From assembly GCF_024721015.1 (NCBI RefSeq), contig NZ_JANAIF010000040.1, positions 1 to 37,076 of the forward strand: 37,076 nucleotides of DNA. Reading direction: 5' to 3'. The translations under genes and the position numbers were made by a program. The DNA comes from Xenorhabdus bovienii (GTDB lineage: Bacteria > Pseudomonadota > Gammaproteobacteria > Enterobacterales > Enterobacteriaceae). This document shows positions 17,027 to 25,726 of the stretch, in pieces. The notes beneath the pieces were generated by a model. It ran no database searches. It was not told the DNA's origin and saw only the letters and a program-made list of their open reading frames with translations. Every line of letters starts with the position of its first letter. Within the stretch, counting starts at the first letter, position 1.

Positions 17027-18241
17027 TTATTGCCGATAATTGCCGATAAAGCGGGCAAATTTCTCAATCGCTATTTGCAAATCAGTAGTATGTGGCAGTG
17101 TGACAATACGGAAATGGTCAGGTTCTGGCCAATTGAACGCCGTACCTTGAACCAACAGCACTTTTTCCTGTAATAACAGATCCAGCACCATTTTCTGATC
17201 GTCATGGATGTTGAAACGTTTGGTGTCTATTTTCGGGAACATATACAGGGCGCCCATGGGTTTCACGCAGGTAACACCGGGGATCTGATTAATCAATTCC
17301 CATGCGTGATTACGTTGTTCATAGAGGCGACCGCCCGGAAAAATAAATTCGCTGATGCTCTGATAGCCCCCCAAAGCTGTTTGAATGGCGTGCTGCATTG
17401 GGACGTTGGCGCAAAGACGCATGGATGCCAGCATTTCCAGCCCTTCAATATAGCCTTTTGCCTGTTTTTTCGGGCCATTCAGTACCATCCAGCCTTGACG
17501 GAAACCCGCAACGCGATAGGTTTTTGATAAGCCATTAAAGGTAACGGTAAAGAGATCGGGGGCCAGTGCCGCGATGGAATGGTGCTGGGCATCATCGTAC
17601 AGAATTTTGTCGTAAATCTCATCGGCGAAAATAGTCAAATTATGCTGACGGGCAATTTCCACGATTTCCAGTAGCAACTCTTTGCTATATACCGCTCCCG
17701 TTGGGTTGTTCGGGTTAATAATGACAATCCCCCGGGTGCGTGGGGTGATTTTACGGCGAATGTCATCTAAATCAGGGAACCAGCCTTGTTGTTCATCACA
17801 TAGGTAATGAACAGCCTTGCCGCTGGAAAGTGATACCGCTGCTGTCCAGAGAGGATAATCCGGCGCAGGCACCAGCATTTCATCCCCAGTATTGAGCAGA
17901 GCTTGCATGGATTGAACGATAAGCTCAGAAACACCGTTACCAATAAAGATATCTTCAACGGTAATATCCAGCATATTTCTGGCTTGATAATGCTGCATGA
18001 TCGCTTTGCGCGCGGAGTACAGCCCTTTCGAATCAGAGTAGCCCTGAGCGGTTGAAAGATTGCGAATAACATCGACCAAAATTTCATCGGGTGCTTCGAA
18101 GCCAAATGGCGCCGGATTACCAATATTTAATTTCAGTATCTTATTGCCTTCTTCTTCAAGTCGCTTGGCTTCTTTGAGGGTATTACCCCGGATGTCGTAG
18201 CAGACATTATCTAATTTGCTGGATTTATTAATGGAAAACAT
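17027..18241 (-). CDS. alaA: Glutamate-pyruvate aminotransferase AlaA (YfbQ)
   Basis: AlaA is a class-I PLP aminotransferase. It makes alanine from pyruvate with glutamate as amino donor and is one of the main alanine-synthesising enzymes in enterobacteria. The 404 residues match the family. PLP-fold landmarks are seen: GNGVSELIVQSMQALLN, the NPNNPTGAVYS motif, the DEIYDKILYD loop, and the Schiff-base lysine in FNGLSKTYRVAGFRQGWM. The N-terminal KLNIGNPAPFGFEAPDE is typical of the AlaA/YfbQ group. The ATG at 18241-18239 follows AAGG on the minus strand. It is divergent from lrhA across an 813-bp gap, the same arrangement as in E. coli. Confidence 0.95.
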   Translation of the reverse strand: MFSINKSSKLDNVCYDIRGNTLKEAKRLEEEGNKILKLNIGNPAPFGFEAPDEILVDVIRNLSTAQGYSDSKGLYSARKAIMQHYQARNMLDITVEDIFIGNGVSELIVQSMQALLNTGDEMLVPAPDYPLWTAAVSLSSGKAVHYLCDEQQGWFPDLDDIRRKITPRTRGIVIINPNNPTGAVYSKELLLEIVEIARQHNLTIFADEIYDKILYDDAQHHSIAALAPDLFTVTFNGLSKTYRVAGFRQGWMVLNGPKKQAKGYIEGLEMLASMRLCANVPMQHAIQTALGGYQSISEFIFPGGRLYEQRNHAWELINQIPGVTCVKPMGALYMFPKIDTKRFNIHDDQKMVLDLLLQEKVLLVQGTAFNWPEPDHFRIVTLPHTTDLQIAIEKFARFIGNYRQ

Positions 18242-19054
18242 AGAGTGCCTTAACCTCGTGGCAAGAAGTGGGTTTTACCCGGCATACAAAGTGTGGTGAT
18301 TAAAGTGTAATGATCAATGTACTCCTCTCAGTCTGTATTTTGAAGATGCTTTGATATCTTTGGTGAAAACGGTTGTTTTAAAGACTAATGTATAAGTTTG
18401 CCCTCTAAAAAATCGTATTTTATTGGTGTTTTATTCTTGATTTTTATTTATTCTTGGCTTTAAATTTTAAATAATGGCGTGTTTTTAGTTGGCTGAATGA
18501 AAGAACAGGTAATTTAATGATGAATTTTTAGTCTACAACATTAAAGGGAACTCGAATTGTCAATAAAAGTAAGAAGGTTTGTATAATGTATTCTTATAAT
18601 TTATCTTTACTGACGTAAAGTTAATTAAGGTTTTTATCACATGATACTTTGACAATGTTTTTGAATTTTTACCCGTAACATTTTCAGGACTTTTCAATGA
18701 AAAGGTTAAATCATTAAGAATATTAATATTTTTGGGTTGAGATAAATTTTCTTCATTCAGTTACGCTATTCTTTGAGGTAAGTCAGAAAAAGGATATTTG
18801 TACTGGAAATTGGTGATTATGTGATGTAAATAGAGTTTTATCTCCGCTTTAATTTGGAGATTGCATAAATTTTGTTAAGAAAGGAGAAATTAAAACCCAT
18901 GATTATATAGATAGTAAAAAAAAAGCAGTAAACCTTTGCCCTCTTTAATAGAGTAGAGTAATGTCACAATCGGTATTATTTTATTTGATACTGCTGAAGT
19001 AAAAACACCAGGTTAGTTAGTAATTAAAATCAAAAAAAAAGTGATGAATAAACA
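18242..19054. promoter_or_regulatory. Divergent alaA / lrhA regulatory region
   Basis: These 813 bases are very AT-rich and contain no supported gene. A candidate lrhA promoter is TTGTCA (18557-18562) with a perfect TATAAT (18582-18587), although the 19-base spacer is long. A second TATAAT lies at 18595-18600. A small perfect hairpin (CTTTAC 18605-18610 with GTAAAG 18615-18620) lies just downstream. If transcription starts near 18595, the lrhA leader would be about 460 bases. In E. coli lrhA is autoregulated and controlled by Rcs across a long upstream region. The long spacing here is consistent with complex control, but no specific site is claimed. Confidence 0.5.
18557..18587 (+). promoter_or_regulatory. 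Candidate sigma-70 promoter for lrhA
   Basis: TTGTCA (18557-18562) and TATAAT (18582-18587) are separated by 19 bases. The -10 is perfect, but the spacer is two bases longer than ideal, and AT-rich DNA yields such matches by chance. Confidence 0.35.
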
Positions 19055-20011
19055 ATGATAAATGCAAATCGTCAGATAATAAACCTCGATCTCGATCTGC
19101 TAAGAACTTTTGTTGCCGTTGCTGACTTAAATACTTTTGCAGCCGCCGCAGCAGCAGTTTGTAGAACGCAATCGGCTGTGAGTCAGCAAATGCAACGTCT
19201 GGAGCATCTTGTGGGGAGAGAATTGTTTGCTCGCCACGGACGTAACAAGCTCCTGACTGAACATGGGCTTCAACTTCTTGGTTATGCACGTCAGATTTTA
19301 CGTGCCAATGACGATGCTACTGCATCATTGACGTACAATGATGCTGACGGTGAATTAAGAATAGGGGCATCTGATGATACTGTTGATACCCTTCTTCCTT
19401 TCCTGTTAAATCGCATTGCTTCTGTCTATCCACGCATGGCTGTTGATGTGCGAATCAAACGCACTCAGTTTATTGAAAGCATGCTGGATAACCATGAAAT
19501 TGATTTGGCATTGACCACAGCAAAAATTAATCACCATCCAAAAACGGTTCTGCGCTCCTCGCCTGTGTTATGGCACTGTGCGCCTGATTTTCAGTTGCAG
19601 ACGAACGAAGCTATACCGTTGGTTGTAATGGATGAAACCAACCCATTCCGTCAGATCGCGCTGGATACGCTGGATACGGCCGGTATTTCATGGCGTATTG
19701 CTTATGAAGCGGCTTCCCTATCAGCTGTTCGTGCAGCTGTGAATGCTGAAGTTGGCATTACTGCCCGCCCTCTGGAAATGCAGAATGCAGATCTAAGAAT
19801 TTTGGGGGAAAGTGAAGGGCTGCCACGCCTGCCAGAAATACAATTCTTCTTGTATCGAAACAGTAACGAACAGAATGAATCTGTCCTGACTGTTTTTGAT
19901 GCGATAGAAAATAAGAAAACACCTTATACCGTAACTACTGTCGAATCTGGTGAAACCGACGAGATTGATGAATCAGTTGAAATATCCACTGTTGAAAATA
20001 TAGACGAGTAA
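19055..20011 (+). CDS. lrhA: LysR-type global regulator LrhA (HexA)
   Basis: LrhA/HexA is a LysR-type transcription factor. In E. coli it represses flagellar and fimbrial genes. In Xenorhabdus and Photorhabdus the orthologue controls motility, lipase, virulence and secondary metabolism. The N-terminal winged helix-turn-helix is nearly invariant (residues about 11-70: LDLDLLRTFVAVADLNTFAA, VCRTQSAVSQQMQRLE). The effector-binding domain begins near residue 95 (ELRIGASDDTVDTLLPFLLNR). The 318-residue product ends in a strongly acidic tail (residues about 292-318, 11 of 27 Asp/Glu), unlike the E. coli C-terminus. The start ATG lacks a strong ribosome site, with only GTGATG upstream, so translation may be weak or controlled. 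The gene has its own terminator and lies ahead of nuo, as in E. coli. Confidence 0.95.
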   Translation: MINANRQIINLDLDLLRTFVAVADLNTFAAAAAAVCRTQSAVSQQMQRLEHLVGRELFARHGRNKLLTEHGLQLLGYARQILRANDDATASLTYNDADGELRIGASDDTVDTLLPFLLNRIASVYPRMAVDVRIKRTQFIESMLDNHEIDLALTTAKINHHPKTVLRSSPVLWHCAPDFQLQTNEAIPLVVMDETNPFRQIALDTLDTAGISWRIAYEAASLSAVRAAVNAEVGITARPLEMQNADLRILGESEGLPRLPEIQFFLYRNSNEQNESVLTVFDAIENKKTPYTVTTVESGETDEIDESVEISTVENIDE

Positions 20012-20027
20012 GTATTACGTGTTTTAT

Positions 20028-20070
20028 AGGCTAATATTTCCATTTTATTTGTGGAGATATTAGCCTTTTT
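20028..20070 (+). terminator. Rho-independent terminator of lrhA
   Basis: AGGCTAATAT (20028-20037) pairs with ATATTAGCCT (20057-20066), and the stem runs into TTTTT at 20066-20070. It begins 17 bases after the lrhA stop. This separates lrhA from the nuo transcript. Confidence 0.88.
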
Positions 20071-20721
20071 CTAAACTGTTATTAATAATTCTTTCAGGTT
20101 TTCGTTTCCATTTCTGATATTTCCCTCCAAAAATATACCCTATTAATTTTCCTATCTCTTTCGAATTTTAGTTAAAGGAATGTTGTTTTGTTAACAACTT
20201 TCATTTTTCTAAATTGATAAAATAAATTCGCTTTTGGAAATAGTTGCTAGATTGCGGTTCTACAGCCCTTTTTAGAAATAATTTATTAAGGATTGAATGA
20301 ATTACATTCAAGTGTTGAATATTTTTCAATGAAATTGTGCACTCGATCATAAAAATACTCTGATTAGTGCGGTGGAAAGACAGGTTTTTCCTGAGATAAT
20401 AGTGTAGTAAAGTCGAGTTATCGGTTAAACTAGTTATGGCGCGTTGGTGGCTTTTTACTCGACTGACACGTTTTAGCGATATATAAGCACAATCTGTTAA
20501 TTAATGGTTTTTTGTTTGTAAATAAATAGGTAGTCGCTTTTGCCATGCAGGCAAAATATTGTTTAGAGGAATAAAAACCAAGACGATTCAAGCTATTAAT
20601 GATATTGATTAGCACTGTTTCATATTTGGTTGTTATCCCTTCCCATGAATCGATGTGGTGCAACACTGCCGGCAAAAAGAGCAGACATCTTGACACCACT
20701 TTTGATGAGTAAGCAACGAGT
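20071..20721 (+). promoter_or_regulatory. nuo operon promoter and leader region
   Basis: No gene is supported in these 651 bases. Two tandem dyads lie at 20293-20311 and 20315-20329. An extended -10-like sequence, TGA-GATAAT, lies at 20392-20400 without a good -35, so a start near 20407 would give a leader of about 315 bases. A small hairpin (TTTTGCC 20538-20544 with GGCAAAA 20550-20556) lies about 165 bases before nuoA. In E. coli nuo is controlled by ArcA, NarL, FNR, IHF and Fis from a long upstream region. I see no clean consensus for those proteins here. Confidence 0.5.
20293..20329. promoter_or_regulatory. Tandem dyads upstream of nuoA
   Basis: The first dyad is TTGAATG-N5-CATTCAA (20293-20311), a perfect 7-bp inverted repeat. 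The second is TTGAA-N5-TTCAA (20315-20329). The centres are 20 bp apart, about two helical turns, and both use TTGAA half-sites. That spacing suits cooperative binding of two dimers. Neither fits FNR (TTGAT-N4-ATCAA) or a strict ARG box. Confidence 0.4.
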
Positions 20722-21165
20722 ATGTCTACATCCACTGGAGTTTTTGCCCATCACTGGGCGTTTGCAGTTTTCCTGCTAGGTGCTTTTGGTCTGTGTGCGC
20801 TTATGTTATTGGGTGCGTACTTCCTGGGGGGCAGGTCGAAAGGCAGAGCGAAACACATACCTTATGAATCGGGTATCGATTCTGTCGGCAGCGCCCGTCT
20901 CCGCCTGTCAGCGAAGTTTTATCTGGTCGCCATGTTCTTTGTCATCTTCGACGTTGAAGCCCTTTACTTATACGCATGGTCAGTTTCTATCAAAGAAAGT
21001 GGCTGGCTGGGTTTTGCCGAAGCAAGTATTTTCATTTTGGTGTTATTGGCAGGCTTGGTTTATCTGGCTCGCATTGGAGCACTGAACTGGACTCCTGCGC
21101 GCTCACAACGTCAAGTCAGTAAACCCAGTGCTGACATTCATACCAACAACAGTCATATGCAGTAA
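20722..21165 (+). CDS. nuoA: NADH-quinone oxidoreductase subunit NuoA
   Basis: NuoA is a small membrane subunit of complex I, located at the junction of the peripheral and membrane arms (ND3 homologue). The 147 residues equal the E. coli length. Three membrane helices can be seen at about 13-33, 67-87 and 95-117. The conserved loop [39 protein letters not shown] contains the acidic residues typical of ND3. The ATG at 20722 follows only a weak AACGAG site. It is the first gene of the 13-gene nuo operon, after a leader of several hundred bases. Confidence 0.96.
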   Translation: MSTSTGVFAHHWAFAVFLLGAFGLCALMLLGAYFLGGRSKGRAKHIPYESGIDSVGSARLRLSAKFYLVAMFFVIFDVEALYLYAWSVSIKESGWLGFAEASIFILVLLAGLVYLARIGALNWTPARSQRQVSKPSADIHTNNSHMQ

Positions 21166-21180
21166 TAGCGAGGCATAAAG

Positions 21181-21855
21181 ATGGATTATACGCTCACCCG
21201 CATAGATCCGAACGGTGAGAATGACCGTTATCCCCTGCAAAAACAGGAACTTGTCAATGATCCCCTGGAGCAGCACGTTCACCGCAGTGTCTATATGGGC
21301 AAACTGGAACATGCTTTGCATGACATGGTGAACTGGGGAAGAAAGAATTCCCTGTGGCCTTATAACTTCGGACTTTCCTGTTGTTATGTAGAAATGGTGA
21401 CGTCATTTACCGCCGTTCACGATGTTGCGCGTTTCGGCGCAGAAGTATTGCGGGCATCTCCACGTCAGGCCGACTTCATGGTGATTTCAGGAACCTGCTT
21501 CGTCAAAATGGCTCCTGTTATTCAACGTCTGTATGACCAGCTGCTTGAGCCAAAATGGGTCATTTCCATGGGTGCCTGTGCAAACTCCGGCGGTATGTAC
21601 GATATTTATTCTGTAGTTCAAGGGGTCGATAAATTTATCCCTGTTGATGTTTATATCCCGGGCTGTCCTCCCCGCCCCGAAGCCTATATGCAGGCACTGC
21701 TGCTGTTGCAGGAGTCCATAGGCAAAGAGCGCCGCCCTCTATCATGGGTTGTCGGCGATCAGGGGGTTTACCGCGCCAATATGCAATCAGAAAGAGAACG
21801 GAAGCGCGGTGAACGTATTGCAGTGAAAAACCTGCGTACCCCAGACGAAATTTAA
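21181..21855 (+). CDS. nuoB: NADH-quinone oxidoreductase subunit NuoB
   Basis: NuoB (PSST homologue) carries cluster N2, the last [4Fe-4S] centre before quinone, on the peripheral arm of complex I. The 224 residues include the four ligands: the tandem Cys67-Cys68 in LSCCYVEM, Cys133 in GACANSGG, and Cys162 in IPGCPPRPE. It starts 15 bases after nuoA. An 80-base gap separates it from nuoCD, one of the larger gaps inside the operon. Confidence 0.97.
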   Translation: MDYTLTRIDPNGENDRYPLQKQELVNDPLEQHVHRSVYMGKLEHALHDMVNWGRKNSLWPYNFGLSCCYVEMVTSFTAVHDVARFGAEVLRASPRQADFMVISGTCFVKMAPVIQRLYDQLLEPKWVISMGACANSGGMYDIYSVVQGVDKFIPVDVYIPGCPPRPEAYMQALLLLQESIGKERRPLSWVVGDQGVYRANMQSERERKRGERIAVKNLRTPDEI

Positions 21856-21935
21856 GGCTTTTAGCCATATAGCGTACGTAACCAGAGCAATGTGTTGCGA
21901 TCACAATAAACCCTGATCAAGCGTTGTGGTGAAGA

Positions 21936-23735
21936 ATGATGACAGATCAGATCGCGCAAGAAAGCGCACGGCCTGCTTGGGAAACACGGGATCACCTTGA
22001 TGATCCGGTTGTAAGCGAGCTTAATCGTCAATTTGGCCCAGATGCCTTTTCCGTCCAGCCTACCCGTACCGGTATGCCGGTTGTCTGGGTTAGGCGAGAA
22101 CAATTACTGGCAGTAATAACGTTTCTGAAAAAATTGCCCAAACCTTATGTCATGCTGTTTGACCTGCATGGTGTCGATGAGCGTCAGCGCTCTCACCGAC
22201 AGGGGCTTCCTGCGGCAGACTTTTCGGTGTTTTATCACTTGATTTCCATTGAGCGTAATCGTGACATCATGCTGAAAGTCGCACTCAATGAAAAAGACTT
22301 GAATGTCCCAACCGTCACGTCAATTTACTCTAATGCTAATTGGTATGAGCGTGAAACGTGGGAGATGTTCGGGATTACATTCAATGGTCATCCGAATTTG
22401 CGTCGCATCCTGATGCCGGATACATGGGAAGGACATCCGCTGCGCAAGGAATATCCCGCACGCGCTACGGAATTTGACCCTTTCATGTTGACCAAGCAGA
22501 AAGAAGATCTGGAAATGGAAGCACTGACTTTCAAACCAGAAGAGTGGGGTATGAAACGCGGTACCGAAAATGAGGATTTCATGTTCCTCAACCTCGGCCC
22601 CAACCATCCTTCAGCTCACGGCGCATTCCGCATTGTTCTTCAGCTTGATGGCGAAGAAATCATTGATTGTGTTCCCGATATTGGCTACCACCACCGTGGT
22701 GCGGAAAAAATGGGTGAACGTCAGTCATGGCACAGTTATATCCCTTACACTGATCGTGTCGAGTATTTGGGAGGATGTGTCAACGAAATGCCGTACGTGC
22801 TGGCCGTTGAGAAGCTGGCTGGAATTGATGTGCCTGATCGCGTGAAAACCATCCGCGTCATGCTGTCTGAGCTATTCCGCATTAACAGTCACCTGCTCTA
22901 TATCAGTACATTCATTCAAGACGTTGGTGCAATGTCTCCAGTGTTCTTTGCCTTTACAGACCGTCAGAAAGTTTACGATGTCGTCGAGGCGATTACCGGA
23001 TTCCGTATGCATCCAGCATGGTTCCGTATTGGTGGTGTTGCCCATGACTTGCCCCGCGGCTGGGATAAACTGCTGCGAGACCTGCTTGACTGGTTGCCAA
23101 AACGTTTGAACTCCTATGTTAAAGCGGCACTGAAAAACAGTGTTCTGAAAGGGCGCTCTGTGGGCGTAGCTTCTTATAACTCCAAGCAGGCATTGGACTG
23201 GGGCGTGACAGGTGCAGGTCTGCGTGCAACCGGAATCGGCTTTGACGTGCGTAAATGGCGCCCTTATTCCGGTTATGAGAACTTCGATTTTGAAGTGCCA
23301 ACAGGTTATAACGGCGATTGTTACGACCGTGTCATGCTGAAAGTGGAAGAGATCCGCCAGAGCATGCGCATCCTTGAGCAGTGTCTCAAGAATATGCCAG
23401 AAGGCCCGTTCAAGGCTGATCACCCGCTGACCACGCCACCCCCCAGAGAGCGTACCCTGCAACACATCGAAACCATGATCAACCACTTCCTGCAAGTGTC
23501 ATGGGGTCCGGTTATGCCTGCCAATGAATCATTCCAGATGATTGAAGCAACCAAGGGTATCAACAGTTATTACCTGACCAGTGATGGTAACACCATGAGT
23601 TACCGTACCCGCATCCGTACACCGAGTTTTGCTCACTTGCAGCAGATCCCATCGGTGATCCGCGGCAGTCTGGTTTCTGACCTGATCGTTTATCTGGGCA
23701 GTATCGATTTTGTTATGTCTGATGTGGATCGCTAA
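21936..23735 (+). CDS. nuoC: NADH-quinone oxidoreductase fused subunit NuoCD
   Basis: This is the fused 30-kDa/49-kDa subunit that enterobacteria carry as a single protein. Residues 1 to about 190 are NuoC (signature [26 protein letters not shown], about 131-156). Residues from about 210 to 599 are NuoD, which forms the quinone pocket with NuoB ([35 protein letters not shown]). The length of 599 residues is typical of the fused form. The start has two consecutive ATG codons (21936 and 21939) after GTGGTGAAGA, and the choice changes only one residue. The stop is two bases from the nuoE ATG. Confidence 0.97.
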   Translation: MMTDQIAQESARPAWETRDHLDDPVVSELNRQFGPDAFSVQPTRTGMPVVWVRREQLLAVITFLKKLPKPYVMLFDLHGVDERQRSHRQGLPAADFSVFYHLISIERNRDIMLKVALNEKDLNVPTVTSIYSNANWYERETWEMFGITFNGHPNLRRILMPDTWEGHPLRKEYPARATEFDPFMLTKQKEDLEMEALTFKPEEWGMKRGTENEDFMFLNLGPNHPSAHGAFRIVLQLDGEEIIDCVPDIGYHHRGAEKMGERQSWHSYIPYTDRVEYLGGCVNEMPYVLAVEKLAGIDVPDRVKTIRVMLSELFRINSHLLYISTFIQDVGAMSPVFFAFTDRQKVYDVVEAITGFRMHPAWFRIGGVAHDLPRGWDKLLRDLLDWLPKRLNSYVKAALKNSVLKGRSVGVASYNSKQALDWGVTGAGLRATGIGFDVRKWRPYSGYENFDFEVPTGYNGDCYDRVMLKVEEIRQSMRILEQCLKNMPEGPFKADHPLTTPPPRERTLQHIETMINHFLQVSWGPVMPANESFQMIEATKGINSYYLTSDGNTMSYRTRIRTPSFAHLQQIPSVIRGSLVSDLIVYLGSIDFVMSDVDR

Positions 23736-23737
23736 CG

Positions 23738-24283
23738 ATGCAAAGTGAATTTAACGCAAACAAGCAAGTACGTCTTGATGTGATTAACGTAACGGACGCT
23801 CAGACACAGGGTGCGTTTGTACTGAGTACCGCAGAACGTGATGCCATCGAGCAGGAAAAACACCATTACGAAGATCCGCGTGCCGCGTCAATTGAGGCAC
23901 TGAAAATTGTACAGAAACAGCGTGGTTGGGTGCCGGACGGTGCCATCTATGCCGTTGCTGAAGTTTTGGGTATTCCCGCCAGTGATGTGGAAGGGGTGGC
24001 GACGTTTTACAGCCAGATTTACCGCCAGCCAGTAGGGCGCCACATTATTCGCTATTGCGATAGCGTTGTGTGTCACATCACAGGTTATCAGGGTGTTCAG
24101 GCAGCGATAGAAACGCACTTGAACATTCGTCCGGGGCAAACTACGGCAGATGGGCGTTTCACACTGTTGCCAACCTGCTGTCTGGGGAACTGTGACAAGG
24201 GGCCTACCATGATGATTGATGAGGACACTCACAGTTACGTGAAACCAGAAGAAATTGAAAAACTACTGGAGCAGTATCCATGA
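23738..24283 (+). CDS. nuoE: NADH-quinone oxidoreductase subunit NuoE
   Basis: NuoE is the 24-kDa-type subunit with the thioredoxin-like [2Fe-2S] cluster N1a, part of the NADH-oxidising tip with NuoF and NuoG. The ligands appear as the pair CDSVVC (residues about 109-114) and the later CCLGNC (residues about 149-154). The 181 residues exceed the E. coli protein (166), the extra being an N-terminal stretch of low conservation. The ATG lies two bases after nuoCD without a clear ribosome site, so translation is likely coupled. Its stop overlaps the nuoF start as ATGA (24280-24283). Confidence 0.95.
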   Translation: MQSEFNANKQVRLDVINVTDAQTQGAFVLSTAERDAIEQEKHHYEDPRAASIEALKIVQKQRGWVPDGAIYAVAEVLGIPASDVEGVATFYSQIYRQPVGRHIIRYCDSVVCHITGYQGVQAAIETHLNIRPGQTTADGRFTLLPTCCLGNCDKGPTMMIDEDTHSYVKPEEIEKLLEQYP

Positions 24284-25644
24284 CAACGCACTCAGGAGTG
24301 AAAGAAATTATCCGCGTAGCGGAAACTCATCCCCTGACATGGCGGTTGCGTGATGACCAACAACCTGTCTGGCTGGATGAATACCGTAGCAAGAGTGGTT
24401 ACAAAGGCGCTGAAAAAGCACTGAAGGGCATGGTTCCTGATGAAATTACCACGCTGGTGAAAGATGCTGGTTTGAAAGGGCGTGGTGGCGCAGGTTTCTC
24501 CACGGGCTTGAAGTGGAGCCTGATGCCAAAAGATGAAAGCATGAATATTCGTTATCTGCTGTGTAACGCGGATGAAATGGAGCCGGGAACCTACAAAGAC
24601 CGCCTGCTGATGGAACAGCTGCCTCATCTGCTGGTGGAAGGGATGCTGATCAGCGCCTTTGCGTTGAAAGCTTACCGCGGCTACATCTTCCTGCGTGGCG
24701 AATATGTCGAGGCGGCGGTACATCTGCGCAGAGCAATTGAAGAAGCTAAAGCGGCTGGTTTGCTCGGTAAAAATATTCTTGGTAGTGGTTTTGATTTTGA
24801 ACTGTTTGTTCATACCGGCGCAGGGCGTTATATCTGTGGTGAAGAAACCGCGTTGATTAACTCCCTTGAAGGACGCCGGGCGAATCCCCGTTCAAAACCG
24901 CCATTTCCGGCTACGTCCGGCGTATGGGGTAAACCAACTTGTGTAAACAATGTTGAAACCTTGTGTAACGTCCCTGCGATCCTTGAACATGGTAAAGAGT
25001 GGTACATCGGTCTGAGCGAAGGCAAAAGTAAAGATGCCGGCACCAAACTGATGGGCTTTTCCGGTCGGGTCAAAAATCCGGGCGTTTGGGAACTGCCTTT
25101 TGGCACCACTGCCCGTGAAATTCTCGAAGATTATGCGGGTGGTATGCGTGACGGTCTGAAATTCAAGGCTTGGCAGCCCGGCGGAGCGGGAACCGATTTC
25201 CTGACTGTGGATCACCTTGATCTGCCGATGGATTTTGAAAATATCGCTAAAGCAGGCAGCCGCTTGGGAACTGCACTCGCAATGGCCGTTGATCATGAGA
25301 TCAACATCGTTTCCCTGACCCGTAACCTTGAAGAGTTTTTCGCCCGTGAATCCTGTGGCTGGTGTACGCCATGCCGTGATGGTTTGCCGTGGAGCGTCAA
25401 AATCCTCCGCGCCATTGAGGATGGGAAAGGTCAGCCTGGTGATATCGAAACTTTGGAACAACTCTGCCGTTTCCTCGGCCCCGGCAAAACTTTCTGTGCC
25501 CATGCGCCTGGCGCTATGGAGCCTTTGCAGAGTGCTATTAAATATTTCCGTGATGAATTTGAAGCGGGAATTGTCACCAAAGACTACGGCAACACCAATC
25601 TGATTGCGGGCATTCAGCCAAACCTGCTCAAGCAGCGCTGGTAA
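24280..25644 (+). CDS. nuoF: NADH-quinone oxidoreductase subunit NuoF
   Basis: NuoF (51-kDa homologue) binds NADH and FMN and carries [4Fe-4S] cluster N3, the entry point of electrons. The glycine-rich nucleotide loop [10 protein letters not shown] is at residues 67-76, followed by the FMN region around [13 protein letters not shown]. The cluster ligands are Cys359, Cys362 and Cys365 ([11 protein letters not shown]) and Cys406 (KTFCAHA). The length is 454 residues, slightly longer than E. coli (445). It overlaps nuoE by four bases. The 82-base stretch before nuoG holds a small hairpin. Confidence 0.97.
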   Translation: MTTHSGVKEIIRVAETHPLTWRLRDDQQPVWLDEYRSKSGYKGAEKALKGMVPDEITTLVKDAGLKGRGGAGFSTGLKWSLMPKDESMNIRYLLCNADEMEPGTYKDRLLMEQLPHLLVEGMLISAFALKAYRGYIFLRGEYVEAAVHLRRAIEEAKAAGLLGKNILGSGFDFELFVHTGAGRYICGEETALINSLEGRRANPRSKPPFPATSGVWGKPTCVNNVETLCNVPAILEHGKEWYIGLSEGKSKDAGTKLMGFSGRVKNPGVWELPFGTTAREILEDYAGGMRDGLKFKAWQPGGAGTDFLTVDHLDLPMDFENIAKAGSRLGTALAMAVDHEINIVSLTRNLEEFFARESCGWCTPCRDGLPWSVKILRAIEDGKGQPGDIETLEQLCRFLGPGKTFCAHAPGAMEPLQSAIKYFRDEFEAGIVTKDYGNTNLIAGIQPNLLKQRW

Positions 25645-25690
25645 GGCTTGTTTGCAAGAACGGTTCGCTCAAGCAGAATTTTTGATTAAC

Positions 25691-25706
25691 GCCTGCCACG
25701 GCAGGC
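25691..25706 (+). promoter_or_regulatory. Small hairpin before the nuoG ribosome site
   Basis: GCCTGC (25691-25696) pairs with GCAGGC (25701-25706) around a CACG loop. GGGAAG, the likely nuoG ribosome site, follows at 25711-25716. The hairpin may tune nuoG translation, although six base pairs is short. Confidence 0.3.
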
Positions 25707-25726
25707 CATTGGGAAGCATGCTGACT

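Noticed and set aside
20430..20735. Minus-strand frame of about 101 codons in the nuo leader
   Set aside because: It overlaps the nuoA start. The protein shows no family resemblance and there is no clear ribosome site. It looks like chance in AT-rich DNA.
22872..23495. Open frame on the minus strand opposite nuoCD (207 codons)
   Set aside because: It lies entirely inside the conserved NuoD part, has no ribosome site of note and no recognisable motif.
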